A DNA stretch of 5,552 bases, from the NCBI GenBank assembly GCA_035711465.1, contig DASTCC010000568.1, positions 1 through 5,552 on the forward strand, written 5' to 3'. Below the pieces are notes generated by a model. It did no database searches. It had not been told where the DNA came from and saw nothing but the letters and a program-made list of their open reading frames with translations. This stretch comes from DASTCC01 sp035711465. Its GTDB lineage: Bacteria; Acidobacteriota; Vicinamibacteria; Vicinamibacterales; SCN-69-37. The stretch's first letter is position 1, and each line of letters opens with the position of its first letter. A program made the position numbers and the translations under genes. Shown here piece by piece: positions 1-5,552 of the stretch.

Positions 1-1040
1 TGGCAGCGGCCGGCCACCGCGTCACGTCCGCCGCCGCCTCCGACGATCGTCGTCGTTTCCTTGTCGATGACGATGCGGTGCGCCTGGCCGAGCTCCTCGA
101 CGCGGACCTTGTCGAGGCGCAGGCCGAGCTCATCGGTGATCACGTGCGCGCCCGTGAGGAGGGCGATGTCCTGCAGCATCGCTTTCCGCCGATCGCCGAA
201 GCCCGGCGCCTTCACCGCCGCGCAGGCGAGGATGCCGCGGATCTTGTTCACCACCAGCGTCGCCAGCGCTTCGCCCTCGACGTCCTCGGCGACGACGAGG
301 AGGCTGCGGCCCATCTTGACCACCTGTTCGAGCAGCGGCAGCAGGTCCGTGAGATTCGCAATCTTGCGGTCGCAGATCAGCACCAGCGCGTCGTCGAGCA
401 CGACCTGCATCTTCTCGACGTCGGACACGAAGTACGGCGAGAGATAACCGCGATCGAACTGCATGCCTTCGACGATCTCGAGGGCGGTTTCGGTGCCCTT
501 GGCCTCCTCGACCGTGACCACGCCTTCCGAGCCGACCTTGCCGACGGCCTCGGCGACCATGTTGCCGATCTCCTGGTCGTTGTGCGCCGAGATGGTCGCG
601 ATCTGCTTGCGGGACAGCTCCGTTTCGACCGCGCGCGACTGGGCGCGAATCGCCTGGACCGCGACCTTCAGGCCGCGCTGCAGGCCGCGCTTCAAATCGA
701 TGGCGGCGGCCCCGGCGGCGACGTTCTTGGCACCTTCGGCGAACATGTCGTAGGCGAGCAGCGTGGACGTCGTCGTGCCATCGCCGACGCGATCGCCGGT
801 GTGCTCGGCCGCCTGCCTCAGTATCTGGGCGCCGACGTTCTCCTCGGCGTTGGGCAGATCGACTTCCTTGGCGATGGTGACGCCGTCATCGGAGACGACC
901 GGCCGCCCCCACTTCCTCTCGATCAGCACGCACTTCGCCTTCGGACCGAGGGTGACCCGCACGGCATCGGCGAGCAGCGCCGCGCCGCGCAGCACGCGTT
1001 CACGCGCTTCCGCTCGAAAATGAATCTGCTTGTGAGCCAT
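1..1040 (-). CDS. groEL: Divergent GroEL (group I 60-kDa chaperonin), 3' end cut by window edge
   Basis: GroEL forms double-ring ATP-driven cages that fold cytosolic proteins, normally with a GroES lid. The first 346 residues are visible, about 63% of the usual ~548. They align with E. coli GroEL essentially without gaps through the apical domain. Nucleotide-site residues are kept: T30-L-G-P33, D52, and G86-D-G-T-T-T91. The apical substrate-binding hydrophobics are kept too: Y199, Y203, F204, L234, L237, L259, V263, V264, plus R197. Several near-invariant spots differ: LGPKG is LGPKA (A35), followed by K36-C37 instead of the usual R-N, and AGMNP is AGAAA (111-113). This suggests a secondary paralog rather than the housekeeping copy. 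ATG at 1040 is chosen because residue numbering then matches E. coli and GAGGAG lies 6 nt upstream. The preceding gene is a CBS protein, not groES, and no CIRCE operator is visible. The catalytic D398 and the C-terminal tail are outside the window. Family call is very secure; paralog status is inference. Confidence 0.96.
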   Translation of the reverse strand, partial: MAHKQIHFRAEARERVLRGAALLADAVRVTLGPKAKCVLIERKWGRPVVSDDGVTIAKEVDLPNAEENVGAQILRQAAEHTGDRVGDGTTTSTLLAYDMFAEGAKNVAAGAAAIDLKRGLQRGLKVAVQAIRAQSRAVETELSRKQIATISAHNDQEIGNMVAEAVGKVGSEGVVTVEEAKGTETALEIVEGMQFDRGYLSPYFVSDVEKMQVVLDDALVLICDRKIANLTDLLPLLEQVVKMGRSLLVVAEDVEGEALATLVVNKIRGILACAAVKAPGFGDRRKAMLQDIALLTGAHVITDELGLRLDKVRVEELGQAHRIVIDKETTTIVGGGGGRDAVAGRC

Positions 1041-1046
1041 CGTCGT

Positions 1047-1052
1047 CTCCTC
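1047..1052 (-). promoter_or_regulatory. Shine-Dalgarno site of groEL
   Basis: GAGGAG on the minus strand, followed by 6 nt (ACGACG) and then ATG at 1040. It supports that start codon. It sits in the 73-nt spacer (1041-1113) between the CBS gene and groEL. Confidence 0.75.
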
Positions 1053-1113
1053 GAATCGATCCGGACCGTCGTCCCGTCCATGCCGGTGCAATGGCCGCCC
1101 GGGGCGGACATCG

Positions 1114-1608
1114 TCACACCGCGATCGGCGCTCCCGTCGAGTGGTCCATCTCGCCGACACCGACGTGCGCGTGCGGCTGGCAGATCGCCGCCACCGTCAG
1201 GAGAATCTCGCGATCGACCTCCGCCCGCCGCGCCCTCGCCGCATGCCGGGCGAGGTCGTTGACCGAGACGATGCCGATCGGCCGACGGTCCTGATCGAGG
1301 ACGGGGATTCGCCGCACCTGGCCACCGCGCATGATCGCTTCCGCCTGCTCGACGGTGGCGTTCTGGTGGACGCTGAGAACCTGGCGCGCCATGGCGGTGG
1401 CGACCGGGATCTCCTCGAGGCGCTTCCCTTGCGTGTAGGCCGCCATGCAGATGTCACGGTCGGTGACGATGCCGGCCAGATGCCCGTTGTCGTCGACGAT
1501 CGGAATCGTGCCGCAGTCGTGATCCCACATCAGCCTGGCGATGACGTTCAGGGTGGCCGTCTCCGGGGCGACGACAACCGGACGGGTCATGATTTCTTTG
1601 ATGGTCAT
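1114..1608 (-). CDS. Stand-alone two-CBS-domain protein
   Basis: A 164-residue protein made almost entirely of a tandem CBS pair (Bateman module). Such modules commonly bind adenine nucleotides and act as energy or redox sensors, in the cytoplasm. CBS1 spans about residues 1-57, opening MTIKEIMTRP and containing GTIPIVDD and then GIVTDRD (46-52), the G-h-h-T-x-x-D ligand-contact pattern. CBS2 spans about 70-120, with RRIPVLD (99-105) and GIVSVND (112-118), where Ser replaces Thr. A short tail follows, with a helix around EILLTVAAIC (134-143) and a His-containing end. There is no fused enzyme, transporter or DNA-binding domain, so its target is unknown. The ATG at 1608 is chosen because AAAGGAG lies upstream and the CBS1 domain begins at once; the open frame runs further upstream to 1773 but would overlap the C-terminus of the kinase gene. 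It lies 49 nt after the UbiB-like gene and 73 nt before groEL. A role in energy or stress signalling is inference. Confidence 0.93.
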   Translation of the reverse strand: MTIKEIMTRPVVVAPETATLNVIARLMWDHDCGTIPIVDDNGHLAGIVTDRDICMAAYTQGKRLEEIPVATAMARQVLSVHQNATVEQAEAIMRGGQVRRIPVLDQDRRPIGIVSVNDLARHAARARRAEVDREILLTVAAICQPHAHVGVGEMDHSTGAPIAV

Positions 1609-1618
1609 GTCAGTTCGA

Positions 1619-1625
1619 CTCCTTT
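1619..1625 (-). promoter_or_regulatory. Shine-Dalgarno site of the CBS-domain gene
   Basis: AAAGGAG on the minus strand, 10 nt before ATG at 1608. It sits in the 49-nt spacer after the UbiB-like stop codon and favours 1608 over the longer open frame that continues upstream into the kinase gene. Confidence 0.7.
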
Positions 1626-1657
1626 GCGAAATCTGCACGGGGTGGTTGCCGCGGCCG

Positions 1658-3321
<1,664 letters not shown>

Positions 3322-3325
<4 letters not shown>

Positions 3326-3645
3326 GGCCCGGTCACCCGATCGGGGCGCAGTGCCGCCCAGCCTTGCTCGAGCGCGCCGACGCGGTCCGCGATCGCCACG
3401 ACGTCCGCCTGCGACGCGACGTTCAGCCGCGCCAGCTCTTCGGCGATGAGCGCGCGCACCAGCGCGACATCGCGCTCGCGCCGCGCCTGGCGCCGCGCGG
3501 CATAGGCGTCGGCCAACGCCCGCGCGTCGCCGGCGACCAGTTCGCCGCGGCGCACCAGGTCGCCGGCGATCTGACGCACCTTCTCGTCACCGAGATCGAT
3601 GGCGCCCACACCAGCCAGCAGAAGCGTCCGAACTTCTTCGATCAT
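3322..3645 (-). CDS. Phasin-like small helical protein (COG3937-type, PhaI/PhaF-like)
   Basis: A 107-residue protein predicted to be nearly all helical. It opens MIEEVRTLLLAGVGAIDLG, then has a charged heptad-like stretch rich in Ala, Arg and Glu (RRQARRERD, ALIAEELARL) and ends with a second short helix after LNVASQADV. This layout (N-terminal amphipathic helix, 'GEL' turn after VRRGELVAGDA, Arg/Glu coiled coil, 'LN-ASQADV' helix) matches the small proteins annotated as polyhydroxyalkanoate synthesis regulator phasins. In the named phasins such helices coat storage granules; for the short COG3937 members the real function is poorly known, and no PHA synthase is present here. The start at 3645 is chosen because GGAGG lies 8 nt upstream; an ATG at 3651 is too close to that site, and a TTG at 3687 (121 residues, overlapping the previous stop) has no good ribosome site. 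It overlaps the UbiB-like gene by 4 nt, which argues for linked function at the membrane. Assignment rests on overall pattern, not catalytic motifs. Confidence 0.78.
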
Positions 3646-3653
3646 GGCCATCC

Positions 3654-3658
3654 CCTCC
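3654..3658 (-). promoter_or_regulatory. Shine-Dalgarno site that decides the phasin-like start
   Basis: GGAGG within a GGGGAGGGG run on the minus strand (3660-3652). It is 8 nt before ATG 3645 but only 2 nt before ATG 3651, so 3645 is the better start. It lies in the 38-nt spacer after the stop of the fused hydrolase gene. Confidence 0.65.
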
Positions 3659-3683
3659 CCGTCATCTGCGATCGCCGCCGTAC

Positions 3684-5552
3684 TCAAAGACCGGATGGAT
3701 AGGTCTCGGCAAGTTCACCCTGCTGCCACATCGACGTGCGCTCCAGCGGCTCGACCGCACGGGTCTCGTCGATGTGGATCGCGTAGTCGAACTGCTCGGC
3801 GAACCGGACATGGAAGTAGTGGCTTCGCCGCTCCGTCTCCGGCTGGTAGATCACGCCGATTGCCCGTTCGAGCCGCGGCGTCGCCAAGGCCGACGCCAGC
3901 GCGAGATCGGTGCGCAGCGGCAGCAAGAACCGGGCGATGCCGGTCTCGTGAAACAGACGCTCGACGCTGCCCGGCAGCGACGGCCGCACGTGCCGGCGAA
4001 GCGCCGGACCATCCCATCCGGTCGCGGCCGTCACCGTGCCGCGGTCCGTCGTGAACCCGACGTTGACGGCGGCGTTGCGGAACCGCTCGCGCACGAGCTG
4101 GCCGAGGTTCAGCTCGCCGCGAGTCCCCATGTCGGTGGCGCGCGCGTCGCCGAGATGGGAGTTGTGCGCCCAGACCACGATGCGCGCCGGCGACGCGGCA
4201 GGGCCGAGGAATCCGGCGAGCGCCATCAGGGTGTCGAACATGTGCCGATCGCGGCGGTTCCAGGACTCGACGCCGCCCTGCACCACGCTGCGGTAGTAGG
4301 CCTCGGCGTTCGTCACCAGACGCGCGTTCTGCTCGGCGAAGAAGTAGTCGTCGGGCGCGACCCGGCCGTCACGCGTCGCGTACTCCGCGCGCTGTCGATG
4401 CAGCTCGACCAGCTGGGCGACCGCCTCTCGCTCGCACGACGGCGCGAGCCCGATCTCGGTCGCATAGCCGTAGGCGTGCGGATCGCCGCTGAATCGATCG
4501 AAGCACGCGTAGCGCGCGGCGGCGCGCCGGGCGGCGTCCGGATCGACCGTCGCGAGATATCGCAGCACCGCCTGCATCGACGCGTGCAGGCTGTAGAGAT
4601 CGAGCCCGTAGAAGCCGACCGGGCTGGATCGGTGCCTCTCATTGTGCGACCGCAGCCAGCCGACGAAGTCGAGCACGTCGGCGTTGCGCCACATCCAGGC
4701 CGGGAACCGCTTGAAATCGCCGAGGGCGTCCACCGCCTCCCGATCGGGGCCGGCGCCGCGGACGTAGCGGTTGACCCGATACGCGTCCGGCCAGTCGGCT
4801 TCGACGGCCACGGCCGAGAAGCCGCACTCGACGATGAGACGCTTCGTGATCAGCGCCCGCTCCCGGTAGAACTCATGCGTGCCGTGGCTCGCCTCGCCGA
4901 TCAGCACCAGCTGGGCGTCGCCGACGCCGGCGACGAGCCGGTCGTAGTCATCGGCGCCGCCGGTGAGCGGAATCGCGCCGCGGCGGACGACCTCGCCTGC
5001 CGCAGGGCGGTCGTCCTTCCCGGCCGGCGCCCCATGCCCGGCCCCGTCCAGCAGCCGACGCACTTCCTCGTCGCTGGTTTCGGCAAAGTCTTCGTACCAG
5101 ACCCCGACGGCCTCGAACTGCGCCGGCATCTCCAGGCACTCGACCTCGTCCGCCAGACGCGACAGCCGCGCGCACGTCTCGCGGGCTCCGACCGGAGCGG
5201 CGACGACGATCTTCGCGGGCTGCTGCTCGCGCAGCGCCAGGATCGCCGCCTCCATCGTCGCGCCGGTTGCCAGGCCGTCGTCGACGAGCAGCACGATGCG
5301 ATCGCGGACGTGCGGCGGGTTGGGGCCGGATCGATACTGGCGATCGCGCCGATCGAGCTCGAGCCGCTCCCGCGCGATCACCTGGTTGACGAGCGCATGC
5401 GGCACGCCGATCTCGCGAATCAGGTGTTCGTGACGGACGACGATGCCGCCTTCGGCGAGCGCGCCCATCGCCAGCTCCGGGTGGCCGGGAACGCCGATCT
5501 TGCGGACCAGGAAGACGTCGAGAGGCGCACCGATGGCATTGGCGATTTCGGC
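3684..5552 (-). CDS. Phosphoribosyltransferase / erythromycin-esterase-like hydrolase fusion, 5' end cut by window edge
   Basis: 622 residues are visible in one open frame that runs to the window edge; an internal Met at 5468 is not the start, because the codons before it (VFLVRKIGVPGHPELAMGA) are conserved PRTase sequence. Roughly 40 N-terminal residues are missing, judged from the family. Domain 1 (visible residues 1 to about 150) is a type I phosphoribosyltransferase of the COG1926 kind, with the PRPP-binding loop VDDGLATGAT at 90-99. Domain 2 (about 190-605) is an erythromycin-esterase/succinoglycan-biosynthesis (COG2312) hydrolase. Its metal/catalytic motifs are GEASHGTHEF (219-228; E220 and H223), VEADW (E251), GLDLYSL and WAHNSHLG (H463, H466), matching the Glu and His residues important in EreB. 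A hydrophilic Asp/Gly/Arg-rich linker joins the domains. Most members of this broad family have no shown macrolide activity, so a resistance role should not be assumed. The stop is 38 nt before the phasin-like gene. Domain calls are firm; substrates are unknown. Confidence 0.94.
   Translation of the reverse strand, partial: AEIANAIGAPLDVFLVRKIGVPGHPELAMGALAEGGIVVRHEHLIREIGVPHALVNQVIARERLELDRRDRQYRSGPNPPHVRDRIVLLVDDGLATGATMEAAILALREQQPAKIVVAAPVGARETCARLSRLADEVECLEMPAQFEAVGVWYEDFAETSDEEVRRLLDGAGHGAPAGKDDRPAAGEVVRRGAIPLTGGADDYDRLVAGVGDAQLVLIGEASHGTHEFYRERALITKRLIVECGFSAVAVEADWPDAYRVNRYVRGAGPDREAVDALGDFKRFPAWMWRNADVLDFVGWLRSHNERHRSSPVGFYGLDLYSLHASMQAVLRYLATVDPDAARRAAARYACFDRFSGDPHAYGYATEIGLAPSCEREAVAQLVELHRQRAEYATRDGRVAPDDYFFAEQNARLVTNAEAYYRSVVQGGVESWNRRDRHMFDTLMALAGFLGPAASPARIVVWAHNSHLGDARATDMGTRGELNLGQLVRERFRNAAVNVGFTTDRGTVTAATGWDGPALRRHVRPSLPGSVERLFHETGIARFLLPLRTDLALASALATPRLERAIGVIYQPETERRSHYFHVRFAEQFDYAIHIDETRAVEPLERTSMWQQGELAETYPSGL

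Noticed and set aside
1095..1107. GC-rich inverted repeat (CCGCCC / GGGCGG) between the CBS gene and groEL
   Set aside because: The stem is about five base pairs at a realistic loop size and no T-tract follows, so it is not a convincing intrinsic terminator. It does not match a CIRCE operator either.
78..1262. A 394-codon open frame on the + strand opposite groEL
   Set aside because: It is the antisense shadow of a highly conserved chaperonin, runs on past its start into the CBS gene, shows no domain, and has no convincing ribosome site.
3646..3687. Longer phasin-like start at TTG 3687, overlapping the previous stop
   Set aside because: It has no good ribosome site, and the extra 14 residues are not like the family's N-terminus; the ATG at 3645 has a well-spaced GGAGG.
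3684..5468. Taking the ATG at 5468 as the start of the fusion gene
   Set aside because: Codons upstream to the window edge encode conserved PRTase sequence (LDVFLVRKIGVPGHPELA), so the true start is outside the window.
3684..5552. Macrolide-resistance (ere) gene
   Set aside because: The catalytic motifs match the broad erythromycin-esterase superfamily, but the PRTase fusion and chromosomal operon context without mobile elements argue against a dedicated resistance gene.

Overview
The window is a compact run of protein-coding genes, all on the minus strand, in very GC-rich DNA (about two thirds G+C by eye). Transcription reads from the right edge to the left edge. Five genes cover nearly everything. 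In order of transcription they are: (1) a fused phosphoribosyltransferase / erythromycin-esterase-like hydrolase whose 5' end lies beyond the right edge; (2) a small COG3937-type phasin-like helical protein; (3) an ABC1/UbiB/AarF atypical kinase with a C-terminal membrane anchor; (4) a stand-alone two-CBS-domain protein; (5) a divergent GroEL chaperonin whose 3' end lies beyond the left edge.

The spacings are 38 nt, a 4-nt ATGA overlap, 49 nt and 73 nt. No terminator-like structure or convincing internal promoter is visible, so a single operon is the simplest reading. Genes 2, 4 and 5 each have a purine-rich Shine-Dalgarno sequence at usable spacing. Gene 3 appears to be translationally coupled to gene 2. 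No tRNA, rRNA, CRISPR array, insertion sequence or long repeat was seen, and no non-coding stretch exceeds 73 nt.

Organism: a free-living, high-GC bacterium. Acidobacteriota (Vicinamibacteria-like) or a proteobacterium would fit the composition and gene content, but nothing here fixes the phylum. The hexamer CGATCG is strikingly frequent (about 25 copies in 5.5 kb) and could be a genome signature.

How the genes may work together is inference. The set looks like an accessory stress or maintenance cluster: an adenylate-sensing type CBS protein, a secondary chaperonin without an adjacent groES, a membrane-anchored UbiB-like ATPase paired with a phasin-like protein, and a predicted hydrolase/phosphoribosyltransferase fusion. 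The most interesting points are the departure of the GroEL from residues that are almost invariant in the family, the natural Ala-to-Gly change in the UbiB A-rich loop, and the two-enzyme fusion. No wholly new system is evident; the novelty, if any, lies in this combination of genes.
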